DNA of 64,000 nt from Lawsonibacter sp900766145 (GCF_030372275.1 NZ_JAUDDJ010000008.1); one strand, 5' to 3'; shown: positions 7,532 through 16,636, counted from the first letter of the stretch. Translations and numbers: made by a program. The notes: generated from the sequence alone by a model not told the origin.

Positions 7532-9454
7532 ATGATCGATATTTCCGTATCCAATCTGGTCAAAGAATTTGAGGTTGGAAATAAAATATTGAATGGCCTG
7601 ACCTTCCAGGTGGACACGGGGGAGCGGGTTGGTCTGCTGGGGCCCAACGGCTGCGGCAAGACCACCCTGCTCCGCATCCTCACCGGGGTCATGGACTATG
7701 ATGAGGGAGATGTAGTGCTGGCCCCTGGAAAGCGGCTGGGCCTCATCTCCCAGATCCCTGTTTACCCCGCAGGCTATACCGTGGAGGACGTACTGGCCAC
7801 CGCCTTTGAGCCCCTGCACCGCATGGAGGAGGAGATGACCCAGCTGGCCGCCCGGATGGCGGACGGGGACACCGATCCGGCGGTGATGAGCCGGTACGAT
7901 AAGCTCACCGCCGCTTTTGAGGCCGCCGGGGGCTACGACACCCAGACCAAGACAAATAAGGTGTGTAACGGCCTGTCCATTCCCCAGGCCATGCGGGAGC
8001 AGCCCTTTGACAAGCTCTCCGGCGGAGAAAAGACCCGGGTAAACCTGGCTCGCCTCATTCTGGAGGATACCGACATCCTCCTGCTGGACGAGCCCACCAA
8101 CCATCTGGATCTCCGGGCCACCGAGTGGCTGGAGGAGTATCTGGAGAAGTTCAAGGGTACCGTGCTCACCGTCTCCCACGACCGCTACTTTTTGGACAAG
8201 GTAGTGGACCGGATCATTGAGATCCAGGAGGGCAAGGCGGAGTTTTACTCCGGAAACTACAGCTTCTACGCCGTGGAGAAGGAGCGACGCTACGAGGAGA
8301 AGCTCAAGCAGTATGAGAAGGAGCAGGCCAAAATCCAACAGCTGGAGAAGGCCGCTGAGCAGCTGCGTACCTGGGCCTACTCGGGCATGGACAAGACCTT
8401 CAAGCGGGCCCAGTCCATGGAGAAGCGCATTGAGCGCATGCGGGTTACCGACCGCCCCAAAAAGGAGCGGAAGATGGAGGTGCGCTTTGGGGAGCGGGAG
8501 TTCCGGGGAGATGAAGTTCTTACCATCAAGAACCTGAAAAAGTCCTTTGGAGACCGCACCCTGTTTTCCGATGTGAATCTGGAGGTAGTGGGGGGCGAGC
8601 GCATCGCCCTGCTGGGCGACAACGGCACCGGCAAGTCCACCCTCATTAAAATTCTCATGGGGGAGGAGGAGCCCGACAGCGGTAAGCTCCGCATGGGCCC
8701 CACGGTGAAAATCGGCTACCTGCCCCAGATCATCCACTTCAGTCACCCGGAGCGCAACCTGGTGGACACCATGCTCTACGACCTGGATTGCACCGCTCAG
8801 ACCGCCCGCAACCGGTTAGCGGCCTTCAAGTTCCGGGGAGAGGACGTCTTTAAGCCCGTCTCCGCCCTGTCCGGCGGCGAGCAGAGCCGCCTGCGGCTGT
8901 GCATGCTCATGGACGCGAAGATCAACCTTCTTATTCTGGACGAGCCAACCAACCATCTGGACATCCAAAGCCGGGAGTGGATTGAGGAGGCGGTGGAGGA
9001 GTACGAGGGCAACCTGCTCTTTGTCTCCCACGACCGCTACTTTATCGAGCGCTTTGCCAGCCGCATCTGGCTGCTGGAGGACGGGCACATCACCGACTTC
9101 AAGGGCTCCTACGAGGAGTTCCAGGCCGCCCGGGCCAAGGGTCTGTTCAGCAAGACAGCCCCTGCCACACCGGTGCAGACCACCAAGGCTCCGGTGGAGA
9201 AGAAGGAGAAGCCCAAACGCCCCGGCGGCACCAAGATGCTGGAAAAAGAGGTGACCGCCGCTGAGCGGGCGGTGGGTAAGGCGGAGGAGCAGATGTACGA
9301 CCTTACCTTGCAGATCGAAGAGGCCTCCGCCGACTATTTGAAGCTCCAGGAGCTATACGAACAGAAGGAGGCCCTGGAAGAAGAGATTTTGAAGCTCTAC
9401 GGCCGCTGGGAGGAACTCTCCGCCCAGCTGGAAGAGGCCAGGGGCGAAGGGTAA
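7532..9454 (+). CDS. ABC-F family ATPase
   Basis: 640 residues. Two ABC ATPase domains and no membrane segment: Walker A GPNGCGKTT (about residue 36) and GDNGTGKST (about 367), with LSGGEKTR and LSGGEQSR signatures and two DEPTNHLD Walker B boxes. A charged linker of about 80 residues joins them. The last 90 residues form a predicted coiled coil, as in Uup and related ABC-F proteins. ABC-F proteins act on the ribosome in translation or antibiotic protection; which role applies cannot be read. RBS is weak (AAGAGG). Confidence 0.9.
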   Translation: MIDISVSNLVKEFEVGNKILNGLTFQVDTGERVGLLGPNGCGKTTLLRILTGVMDYDEGDVVLAPGKRLGLISQIPVYPAGYTVEDVLATAFEPLHRMEEEMTQLAARMADGDTDPAVMSRYDKLTAAFEAAGGYDTQTKTNKVCNGLSIPQAMREQPFDKLSGGEKTRVNLARLILEDTDILLLDEPTNHLDLRATEWLEEYLEKFKGTVLTVSHDRYFLDKVVDRIIEIQEGKAEFYSGNYSFYAVEKERRYEEKLKQYEKEQAKIQQLEKAAEQLRTWAYSGMDKTFKRAQSMEKRIERMRVTDRPKKERKMEVRFGEREFRGDEVLTIKNLKKSFGDRTLFSDVNLEVVGGERIALLGDNGTGKSTLIKILMGEEEPDSGKLRMGPTVKIGYLPQIIHFSHPERNLVDTMLYDLDCTAQTARNRLAAFKFRGEDVFKPVSALSGGEQSRLRLCMLMDAKINLLILDEPTNHLDIQSREWIEEAVEEYEGNLLFVSHDRYFIERFASRIWLLEDGHITDFKGSYEEFQAARAKGLFSKTAPATPVQTTKAPVEKKEKPKRPGGTKMLEKEVTAAERAVGKAEEQMYDLTLQIEEASADYLKLQELYEQKEALEEEILKLYGRWEELSAQLEEARGEG

Positions 9455-9471
9455 GAGAGAGGAGGCCACCC

Positions 9472-10089
9472 ATGGCAGGATATCATGGAAAGGGAAAAAA
9501 CCGCCGATGGCTCAGCATCTTGCTGACCCTGGTACTGGTGGGGGCCTTATTCTTTTCTATTATGTTTGGGCTCGTACTGGTGGGGGCCCACGATGTGATC
9601 CGGGGAGACCCCCAGGTGATGATTATTTTGGGCTGTCGGGTGATGCCCGGAGGCGAACCCTCCATCCTGCTTCAGGACCGGCTGGACACGGCCCTGGACT
9701 ATCTGGACGACCACCCGGAGATGACGGTAGTGGTGTCCGGGGGCCAGGGGAGCAACGAGCCCACCTCCGAGGCTGCCTGCATGGCAGGCTATCTGGAGAA
9801 ACACGGGGTAGACTCTGACCAGATTCTGCTGGAGGACCAATCCAGCAATACCAAGGAGAACTTGATCTATTCTCGGGAACTGCTGGAAGAGCATGGGATC
9901 GTCGTGCTGAGTGATGAGGTGCTGGTGGTGTCCAACGGATTCCACCTTACCCGGGCACAGATGCTGGCCGAGCGGTATGGATACAAGTCTGTGTCCGTCC
10001 TGGCCGCCCCCACCAGCCATATTCCCTCCCGCATCCAGATGTACATCCGGGAGCCCCTGGCCCTGGCCAAGTCCTTCTTCTTTGACTGA
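9472..10089 (+). CDS. DUF218 / SanA-YdcF-like membrane-anchored protein
   Basis: 205 residues. One N-terminal transmembrane anchor (residues 14-38) precedes a DUF218 domain. The domain shows MIILGCRV, DRLDTALDYL, VVVSGGQGSNEPTSEA and the glutamate-rich loop LLEDQSSNTKENL typical of the family. SanA homologues affect envelope permeability and ElyC affects peptidoglycan, so an envelope role outside the membrane is likely but unproven. GGAGG lies upstream, 17 bases after the ABC-F stop. Confidence 0.82.
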   Translation: MAGYHGKGKNRRWLSILLTLVLVGALFFSIMFGLVLVGAHDVIRGDPQVMIILGCRVMPGGEPSILLQDRLDTALDYLDDHPEMTVVVSGGQGSNEPTSEAACMAGYLEKHGVDSDQILLEDQSSNTKENLIYSRELLEEHGIVVLSDEVLVVSNGFHLTRAQMLAERYGYKSVSVLAAPTSHIPSRIQMYIREPLALAKSFFFD

Positions 10090-10136
10090 GAGAGTGGGCA
10101 CATGGGCAAGAACAAATTTTGATGGGAGGTTCCTCT

Positions 10137-11204
10137 ATGCAGGACAAGCTGGCCGCCATCGAGGCCAAATACAGCCAGATCGAGGCCCGCCTGAGCGCCT
10201 CCGAAACCTACGAGGACCCGGCTCTGGTGGCCAAACTGAATAAGGAGCAGACCGAGCTCCGGCCCCTGGTGGAGACCTACCGCACCTACCTCCAGACCCA
10301 GCAGCGCCACCAGGAGGCAGAGAGCCTGCTGAGCGACCCGGAGATGAAGGAACTGGCCCAGGAGGAGTGGAAGCAGTCCAAGGAGGACCTGGAGCGGCTG
10401 GAGCAGGAGCTGAAGATTCTGCTGCTGCCCAAAGACCCAAACGATGATAAAAACGTCATTGTGGAGATCCGGGCTGGCGTGGGCGGCGAGGAGGCCGCCC
10501 TGTTTGCCCACTCCCTGTACCGCATGTACTCCATGTTTGCCGAGGCCAACCGCTGGAAGACCGAGGTAGACAGCGTCAGCGAAACGGAGCTGGGAGGGGT
10601 GAAGGAAATTTCCTTTACGATTGAAGGAGACGGGGCCTACTCCCGCTTAAAGTTTGAAAGCGGAGTTCATCGGGTGCAGCGGGTACCGGAGACCGAGTCC
10701 GGCGGCCGGGTGCACACCTCCACGGTCACCGTGGCGGTGCTCCCCGAGATGGAGACCGCCGACGTGCAATTAAACCCCGCCGACATTGAGATGCAGGTAT
10801 TCCGCTCCTCCGGCGCGGGAGGCCAGCACGTCAATAAAACCTCCTCCGCCGTGCGCCTCATCCATAAGCCCACGGGCACCGTGGTGGAGTGCCAGCAGGA
10901 GCGCAGCCAGTTCCAGAACCGGGACAAGGCCATGCGCATTCTGGCATCCCGGCTCTATGAGGCGGAGCAGGAGAAGATCTCCAGCGAGTACACGGCCCAG
11001 CGGCGAAGCCAGGTGGGCAGCGGTATGCGTAACGAGCGCATCCGCACCTATAACTTTCCCCAGGGCCGGGTCACTGACCACCGCATCGGACTGACCCTGT
11101 ATAAAATTGACAGTATTATGGACGGCGATCTCAACGAGGTCATCGACGCCCTGGCTGCCGCCGATCAGGCGGAGAAGCTGCGGGCAGAAGAAAACGAAAG
11201 ATAG
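10137..11204 (+). CDS. prfA: Peptide chain release factor 1
   Basis: 355 residues, normal for RF1. It recognises UAA/UAG and triggers peptide release. The GGQ loop is SSGAGGQHVNKTSSAVRL, starting at about residue 226. The recognition tripeptide region (PETESGG, in the RVHTSTVTV context) is about 40 residues before. The ATG at 10137 follows GGGAGGT at 6 bases. A prmC methylase gene, often next to prfA, is not present here. Confidence 0.95.
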   Translation: MQDKLAAIEAKYSQIEARLSASETYEDPALVAKLNKEQTELRPLVETYRTYLQTQQRHQEAESLLSDPEMKELAQEEWKQSKEDLERLEQELKILLLPKDPNDDKNVIVEIRAGVGGEEAALFAHSLYRMYSMFAEANRWKTEVDSVSETELGGVKEISFTIEGDGAYSRLKFESGVHRVQRVPETESGGRVHTSTVTVAVLPEMETADVQLNPADIEMQVFRSSGAGGQHVNKTSSAVRLIHKPTGTVVECQQERSQFQNRDKAMRILASRLYEAEQEKISSEYTAQRRSQVGSGMRNERIRTYNFPQGRVTDHRIGLTLYKIDSIMDGDLNEVIDALAAADQAEKLRAEENER

Positions 11205-11215
11205 GAGTTTATCAC

Positions 11216-11473
11216 ATGGAACTGTATATTCACTATAAGGACCTGCCCGAGGGACTGACTCTGGAGGACTTCGTGGGCGAGCTCAACGAGGTGCTGGACG
11301 ACACCGGTGTGGTGTGCGGCGGCGAGGACAACCGCCTGGACCTGGACCTGGAGGACGAGCGTGTCAACCCCAAGCATGCCCAGATGGCGGTGAAGGCCTA
11401 TCTGCAGCGGGCGGGCTTCTCCAAGGAGACCGCCGTGGAGATCGGCGGCATGGAGATCGGCATTTACGAGTGA
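11216..11473 (+). CDS. Small acidic protein of unknown function
   Basis: 85 residues, strongly acidic with clusters such as DNRLDLDLEDERVN and no cysteine pairs or membrane segment. The ATG follows GATAGGAG at a normal distance, 11 bases after prfA, and codon use matches the neighbours, so it is very likely a real gene. I do not recognise a family. The compact fold with GFSKETAVEIGGMEIG near the C-terminus suggests a small cytoplasmic protein. It is probably cotranscribed with prfA and the HAD phosphatase gene. Confidence 0.75.
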   Translation: MELYIHYKDLPEGLTLEDFVGELNEVLDDTGVVCGGEDNRLDLDLEDERVNPKHAQMAVKAYLQRAGFSKETAVEIGGMEIGIYE

Positions 11474-11485
11474 GGTTTTCTTCCC

Positions 11486-12136
11486 ATGTATAAGCATGTG
11501 ATTTTTGACCTGGACGGCACCCTGCTAAACACCATCGACGACCTGGCGGACACGGGCAACCACGTCTGCACCCTCCACGGCTGGCCCACCCACACGGTGG
11601 ATGCCTTTAAGCTGATGGTGGGTAACGGCATCCCCAAGCTGGTGGAGCGCTTCGCCCCCCAGGGGACCAGCCAGGAGATGCTGGACCAGGCTTATCAGGA
11701 ATTTATGGACTGGTACGGCGTTCACAAGGAGGACAAGACCGCCCCCTATGCGGGCATGCCCGAGGTAGCCAAGGCTCTGCGGGAGGCGGGGGTGTCTATC
11801 GCGGTACTGTCCAACAAGGCGGATGTGATGGCCGGCCCCGTGGTGGAGCACTACTACCCGGGGATTTTCCCCGTGGTCCAGGGGGCCCTGCCCGGCCTGC
11901 CTACCAAGCCCGATCCCACCCTTCTCTACAAGCTGATGGAGCGCCTGGGGGCCACCCAGGAGGACACCCTGTTTGTAGGGGACAGCAACGTGGATATCCG
12001 CACGGCGAAAAACGGCGGGCTCACCGGCTGCGGGGTGCTGTGGGGCTTCCGGAGCCGGGAGGAGCTGGAGGCGGCGGGGGCCGACGTGATTGTGTCCACC
12101 CCCCAGGAGCTCCAGGATCTTATTCTCAAGCCCTGA
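11486..12136 (+). CDS. HAD-family phosphatase, phosphoglycolate phosphatase-like
   Basis: 216 residues of HAD subfamily IA. Motif I is FDLDGTLLNT (nucleophile Asp at residue 9), motif II VLSNKAD (Ser/Asn), motif III the lysine in LPTKPDP, and motif IV VGDSNVDIRTA. The helical cap between residues 16 and 85 fits the Gph/PgpB-like group acting on small phosphorylated metabolites. The substrate is not readable from sequence. It starts 13 bases after the small acidic protein gene. Confidence 0.88.
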   Translation: MYKHVIFDLDGTLLNTIDDLADTGNHVCTLHGWPTHTVDAFKLMVGNGIPKLVERFAPQGTSQEMLDQAYQEFMDWYGVHKEDKTAPYAGMPEVAKALREAGVSIAVLSNKADVMAGPVVEHYYPGIFPVVQGALPGLPTKPDPTLLYKLMERLGATQEDTLFVGDSNVDIRTAKNGGLTGCGVLWGFRSREELEAAGADVIVSTPQELQDLILKP

Positions 12137-12163
12137 GGGAGACAAAGTAAGGGAGTCTTTTCG

Positions 12164-13189
12164 TTGAATACAAAGCGACTGACAGAGAAAAACATGGACG
12201 AAGCGGCCGCTATCCTTCGGGATGGTGGCCTTGTGGGTATTCCCACCGAGACGGTGTACGGCCTGGGGGCCAACGGCCTCAACGAGGAGGCGGTGGCCCA
12301 CATTTTTGAGGCCAAGGGCCGTCCCCCGGACAATCCCCTCATCTTACATATTCCGGATGCCTCATGGCTGGAGCGGTACTGCAAGGATATTCCCTTGACA
12401 GCTTATAAGCTGGCCGATGCCTACTGGCCCGGCCCCATGACCATGATCCTGCGCCGGAAGGACATCGTCCCTGACGCGGTCACCGCCGGGCTGGACACGG
12501 TAGGCATGCGCTGTCCCGCCCACCCCCTATGCCGGGCCATCATCGATGCAGCGGGGGTGCCGGTGGCGGCTCCCTCGGGGAACACCTCAGGACGTCCCAG
12601 TCCAACTACCGCCCAGCACATGCTGGAGGACATGGACGGGAAGATCGACGCCATTGTGGACGGCGGTCCCTGCTCGGTTGGGGTGGAGTCCACCATTATT
12701 GACCTGACCGATACCCCGGCCCGGCTGCTGCGGCCCGGCGGCATCACTCTGGAGCAGCTGGAGGCAGTGCTGGGGGAGGTAGCGGTAGACCCGGCGGTCA
12801 CCCGCCTCATGGGAGCCGGGGAGCAGCCCAAGGCACCTGGTATGAAGTACCGCCACTACGCCCCCAAGGCACCGGTTACCGTGGTCACCGGTGACCCGCA
12901 GAAGAGTGCAGAGTACATCGCCTCCCATGCGGCCCCGGAGGACGGTATCATCTGCTTTGACGAGTTTTTGCCCCTGTTCACAAGACGGTCTGAGACCAGG
13001 CCAGTCATGGACTTGGGCCCGGCGGGGGACAAGGAGGAGCAGGCCCGGCACATCTTTGATGCCCTGCGCTCCTTTGACCACACCAGTGTGCCTGCCATCT
13101 GGGCCCAGTGCCCCGACGCCACCGGCATCGGCCTGGCCATTGCCAACCGGCTGAACAAGGCGGCAGGATTTCACATCATCCGCGTGTAA
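12164..13189 (+). CDS. L-threonylcarbamoyladenylate synthase (Sua5/YwlC type)
   Basis: 341 residues. It makes threonylcarbamoyl-AMP from threonine, bicarbonate and ATP for the t6A37 modification of tRNA. The YrdC domain (residues about 10-195) has the signature VGIPTETVYGLGANGL, the KGRPPDNPLI loop and SGRPSPT. The extra C-terminal Sua5 domain follows a proline-rich linker (GEQPKAPGMKYRHYAPKAP). The start is a TTG at 12164 after GGGAGT; the next ATG (12194) would cut into the domain. Confidence 0.9.
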   Translation: MNTKRLTEKNMDEAAAILRDGGLVGIPTETVYGLGANGLNEEAVAHIFEAKGRPPDNPLILHIPDASWLERYCKDIPLTAYKLADAYWPGPMTMILRRKDIVPDAVTAGLDTVGMRCPAHPLCRAIIDAAGVPVAAPSGNTSGRPSPTTAQHMLEDMDGKIDAIVDGGPCSVGVESTIIDLTDTPARLLRPGGITLEQLEAVLGEVAVDPAVTRLMGAGEQPKAPGMKYRHYAPKAPVTVVTGDPQKSAEYIASHAAPEDGIICFDEFLPLFTRRSETRPVMDLGPAGDKEEQARHIFDALRSFDHTSVPAIWAQCPDATGIGLAIANRLNKAAGFHIIRV

Positions 13190-13281
13190 CCCTTGGGCCC
13201 CAAGGCCTGCAACCTTAGGTTGCACAGAAATTGCTTGACGGTTTTGCGCCCTTCCGGTACGCTGAAGCTGAGGTGATGGGT

Positions 13282-13875
13282 ATGACGTTGGGTGAAAATT
13301 TGCAGCGGCTGCGGAAAGAGCAAGGGCTGTCCCAGGAGGACGTGGCTCAGGCTCTGTTTGTCACACGCCAGACCATCTCCAAGTGGGAGACCGATAAGGC
13401 GGAGCCGGGAGTGGATAACCTGAAGGCCCTGGCCGATCTTTACCAGGTCACCTTGGACCAGCTGACCAGCCGAACTCAGACGGAGACAGCCCCCAAAGAG
13501 TCCCATGAGAAAACGCCTTCCGACCAATATCGGACTATGGCCCTGATCCGCCTGGCAGTTTGGCTGGCGGTGGCAGCGGCAGGCCAGCTGGATGGGGGTG
13601 AGCCTCTCCAGGTCCTTGCTTTTGGGGGGACGCTGGGCTCCGCGGCCGTTTTTCTGAGCCTCTGGGTCCGCAGCACCTATGTGTGGGGCGGTATTCTGTG
13701 CGGAGAAGGGCTGGGTATCCTTGTGGCTGCCATCTGTACTGTCCGTGCAGAGCAGCTGGCTTCAGGGATCATCAGTGTGGGCTTGGCGGCCATGTTCTGC
13801 GTCTGGGTAAAATATCTGTCCTCCCAACCGGTGCGGCAGCTATTTTATAAAGAAGGCGGAGGGGGATGGGTATGA
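13282..13875 (+). CDS. XRE HTH regulator with C-terminal membrane domain
   Basis: 197 residues. Residues 1-60 are a Cro/cI helix-turn-helix (LSQEDVAQALFVTRQTISKWE). After a charged linker, about four hydrophobic helices (residues 92-185) make it membrane-bound. Two ATGs are possible (13276, 13282); the second has better spacing from GAGGTG. Its HTH is nearly identical to that of the next gene, sharing the run RQTISKWETDKAEPGVDNLK, so the pair arose by tandem duplication. The stop overlaps the next start by ATGA. Such HTH-membrane proteins probably sense a membrane or envelope signal; ligand and targets are unknown. Confidence 0.8.
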   Translation: MTLGENLQRLRKEQGLSQEDVAQALFVTRQTISKWETDKAEPGVDNLKALADLYQVTLDQLTSRTQTETAPKESHEKTPSDQYRTMALIRLAVWLAVAAAGQLDGGEPLQVLAFGGTLGSAAVFLSLWVRSTYVWGGILCGEGLGILVAAICTVRAEQLASGIISVGLAAMFCVWVKYLSSQPVRQLFYKEGGGGWV

Positions 13876-15047
13876 CGTTCGGTGAAAACCTTCAAAGACT
13901 GCGAAAAGAGAAGGGATTGTCCCAGGAGGACGTGGCCCAGGCCCTATTCGTTTCCCGCCAGACCATCTCCAAGTGGGAGACAGACAAGGCGGAGCCGGGT
14001 GTGGACAACCTAAAAGCCCTGGCCGGGCTGTACGGGGTGAGCTTAGACCGGCTCATGATGTGGGAGAAGCCACAGGCAGTCCAGCCTGTCCGTTCTGCAC
14101 CGTCTCAGCGGTGTGTAAGGGAGCGTTCGCCAGCCTATCTGTTCTGGACCGCGCTGCTGGTGGCCATGACGGTTGCCGTAGGCATTTTTACCATGGAAAA
14201 TTACGGAAGTGTCAGTATCCCGATTTCTCTCATCGCCATGGTGGTGGGACTTTGGGTGCGATATCCGGCCATGTGGATTGTGCTCCAGTGTGTCTTTGCG
14301 GTATGCGCGGTTTTGGGCGGGGTCAACCTGCTGCTTGGAAGCTTCGCAGGAGCATTGAACTTGCTGATCAACGGGGGCTATATTTTAGTCCTGTACACTC
14401 CATCCATTCGGAGGCGATTTCGCGTGATAAAAGATACGCCCATGACCATTCTGGGCATTACCGGCCCCACCGGGGCAGGGAAGACCACCGCGCTGCGGGA
14501 GATCGAAAAACTGGGGGGTGCGGTCATCGACTGTGACGCGGTGTACCACGACCTTCTGGAAAGTGATATTACTTTGCAGGGAATGTTGGAGAGCGCTTTT
14601 GGCCCTCTGCGGGACGAGAGCGGAGCCATTGACCGAAAAAAGCTGGGGACCATTGTTTTTGGTGACCCAGAGAAGCTGGAGAAGCTCAATACCATTGCCC
14701 AGACCGCCACGGTGAAGCGGACCCAGGAGCTCTTGGAGGAGTACCGCGCCAAGGGAAAGAACTTGGTGGCCATCGACGCCATTGCTCTGCTGGAGAGCCC
14801 GCTGGCCCAGCTCTGCGACGCCACCATTGCAGTGATCGCGCCCCCGGAGGTGCGGGTACAGCGTATTATGGCCCGAGAGGGCATCTCGGAGGAGTACGCC
14901 TGGTCCCGGGTGAAGGCCCAGAAGAGTGAAGACTACTTTACCCAGGGCTGCGGCTATACCTTATATAATGACTGCGCCCAGGCGGAGGAATTTGCCCGCC
15001 AGGCCAGAACGTTGGTAGAATCGATTTTACAGGAACACATACAATAA
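13872..15047 (+). CDS. coaE: Fused XRE HTH - membrane domain - dephospho-CoA kinase
   Basis: 391 residues in one open frame. Residues 1-60 are an HTH nearly identical to the preceding gene. About residues 88-178 hold several hydrophobic helices. From residue 185 on it is a complete dephospho-CoA kinase: Walker A GITGPTGAGKTT at 195-206, VIDCDAVYHDL, the lid region and IAVIAPPEVRVQRIMARE. CoaE phosphorylates dephospho-CoA, the last step of CoA synthesis. An in-frame GTG at 14424 (residue 185) follows GGAGG by 9 bases, so a 207-residue free CoaE may also be made. The fusion is seen in the sequence; its use in the cell is not known. Confidence 0.85.
   Translation: MTFGENLQRLRKEKGLSQEDVAQALFVSRQTISKWETDKAEPGVDNLKALAGLYGVSLDRLMMWEKPQAVQPVRSAPSQRCVRERSPAYLFWTALLVAMTVAVGIFTMENYGSVSIPISLIAMVVGLWVRYPAMWIVLQCVFAVCAVLGGVNLLLGSFAGALNLLINGGYILVLYTPSIRRRFRVIKDTPMTILGITGPTGAGKTTALREIEKLGGAVIDCDAVYHDLLESDITLQGMLESAFGPLRDESGAIDRKKLGTIVFGDPEKLEKLNTIAQTATVKRTQELLEEYRAKGKNLVAIDAIALLESPLAQLCDATIAVIAPPEVRVQRIMAREGISEEYAWSRVKAQKSEDYFTQGCGYTLYNDCAQAEEFARQARTLVESILQEHIQ
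14410..14426 (+). promoter_or_regulatory. Internal RBS and GTG start for free CoaE
   Basis: GGAGG (14410-14414), 9 bases, GTG (14424-14426), in the same frame as the HTH-membrane reading. The product would begin 10 residues before the CoaE Walker A loop and match normal CoaE length. Confidence 0.55.
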
Positions 15048-15069
15048 AGGCACAAAGGAGGTTTTTCCA

Positions 15070-16479
15070 ATGGATGAGAAAAAAGAACTGACCCGGGGCG
15101 AGGAGCTGCGCCGTGCCCTGAGCTACAATAAAAAGAACGGCTATGACCGCATGAATCCCCAGGAGCTGGAGCCCATGGAGGCCTACTGCACCGGCTACAA
15201 GCAGTTTTTGGATGCGGGCAAGACGGAGCGGGAGTGCGTGGAGCGGGCGGTGGCCCTGGCCAAGGACGCCGGCTTCCGGCCCTATGAGCGGGGCATGGCC
15301 CTCAAGCCCGGGGACAAGGTGTACCGGGTGAACCGGGGCAAGGCGGTAATGTTGGCCGTCATGGGCCAGGAGAATCTGGACAAGGGAGCTAACATTGGCG
15401 CGGCCCACATCGACTCCCCCCGCCTGGATCTGAAGCAGAGCCCCCTCTACGAGGCCGACGAACTCTCCTTCCTCAAGACCCACTACTACGGCGGCCTGCG
15501 CAAGTACCAGTGGGTGACCATCCCCCTGGAGCTCCACGGCGTGGTGGCCCTGAAAAACGGGGATGTGGTTCGGGTCTCTGTGGGCAACGGAGAAGGGGAC
15601 CCCAAGTTTACCATTGATGACCTGCTGCCCCATCTGGGTGTGGAGCAGTCCAAGAAGGCCCTGAGTGAGGCCATCCCGGCGGAGAGCCTGAACATCCTGG
15701 TGGGCAGCCGTCCTCTGGCCGACGACGAGGGCAGCGACCGGGTGAAAATCGCCATTCTGGAGCTCTTGAACCGCAAGTACGGCATTGTGGAGGAGGACTT
15801 TATCTCCGCGGAGCTATCCGCCGTTCCCGCCTTTAACGCCTGCGACATCGGCTTTGACCGCTCCCTTATCGGTGCCTACGGCCACGACGACCGGGTGTGC
15901 GGCTACGCCTGCCTGGCCGCTCTGTTCCAGCTGGATACGCCCCGGCGCACCGCCGTGTGTATGCTGGCCGACAAGGAGGAGATCGGCTCGGAGGGCGTAA
16001 CCGGCATGAAGTCCGCCGCGTTTGATACCTTTATGGCCGACCTGTGCGCCGGTCAGGGGGTGTCTCTGCGCTCCTGCTACGAGGCCTCCTTCTGCCTGTC
16101 CGCCGACGTGACCGCCGCCTACGACCCCAACTTTGCCGAGGTCTATGAGAAGCGCAACAGCGCTCTGGTGAACTACGGCATGGGCCTGTGTAAGTACACC
16201 GGCGCCCGGGGCAAGTCGGGCGCTTCCGACGCCTCCGCCGAGCTGGTGGCCTATGTGCGCAAGGTGCTGGACGAGGCCGACGTGGTGTGGCAGATGGCCG
16301 AGCTGGGCAAGGTGGATGCCGGCGGCGGCGGCACCGTGGCCATGTTCATGGCCGAGCGGAACATCGACACCCTGGATGCGGGTGTTCCGGTCCTCAGCAT
16401 GCACGCACCCTTTGAGACGGTGAGCAAGCTGGACTGCTATATGACCTTTAAGGGTATGAAGGCCATCTACGAGGCTTAA
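15070..16479 (+). CDS. M18 family aminopeptidase
   Basis: 469 residues. A cytoplasmic zinc aminopeptidase of the M18 (aspartyl aminopeptidase) family, forming large oligomers that trim N-terminal residues. Metal ligands and catalytic motifs are visible in order: AAHIDSPRLDLK, YGHDDRVCGYA, LADKEEIGSEG, SADVTAAYDPNF and the terminal MHAPFETVSKLDCYMTFKG. Length fits the Clostridia branch. AAAGGAGG lies upstream. The gene ends in a repeat hairpin and a terminator (16544). Confidence 0.9.
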   Translation: MDEKKELTRGEELRRALSYNKKNGYDRMNPQELEPMEAYCTGYKQFLDAGKTERECVERAVALAKDAGFRPYERGMALKPGDKVYRVNRGKAVMLAVMGQENLDKGANIGAAHIDSPRLDLKQSPLYEADELSFLKTHYYGGLRKYQWVTIPLELHGVVALKNGDVVRVSVGNGEGDPKFTIDDLLPHLGVEQSKKALSEAIPAESLNILVGSRPLADDEGSDRVKIAILELLNRKYGIVEEDFISAELSAVPAFNACDIGFDRSLIGAYGHDDRVCGYACLAALFQLDTPRRTAVCMLADKEEIGSEGVTGMKSAAFDTFMADLCAGQGVSLRSCYEASFCLSADVTAAYDPNFAEVYEKRNSALVNYGMGLCKYTGARGKSGASDASAELVAYVRKVLDEADVVWQMAELGKVDAGGGGTVAMFMAERNIDTLDAGVPVLSMHAPFETVSKLDCYMTFKGMKAIYEA

Positions 16480-16533
16480 TTCTTTTCTTGAAAGAAAAGA
16501 ATCAAAAGAACGTTTTGCGAAACTTCGTTTCGC
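16479..16533 (+). repeat. Multi-hairpin intergenic repeat, copy A
   Basis: First hairpin: ATTCTTTTC-TTGAAA-GAAAAGAAT (16479-16502). Then AAAAGAAC, then GCGAAAC-TTC-GTTTCGC (16517-16533) and CCTC. It shares order and sequence with copies at 58937 and 62205, with compensatory changes in the stems. It begins on the stop codon of the aminopeptidase gene and precedes that gene's terminator. Confidence 0.7.
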
Positions 16534-16543
16534 CTCACTGATT

Positions 16544-16586
16544 CTGCCTCCGTTGGAGCGAAAACTCCGGCGGAGGCAGTTTTTTG
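16544..16586 (+). terminator. Rho-independent terminator after the M18 aminopeptidase
   Basis: CTGCCTCCG against CGGAGGCAG with extra inner pairing (GGAG/CTCC), followed by TTTTTT. Confidence 0.85.
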
Positions 16587-16636
16587 TTTATTTCGCTCCA
16601 ATCCGGTCATCCTAACCCTGGGAAAGGAGCGGACGT

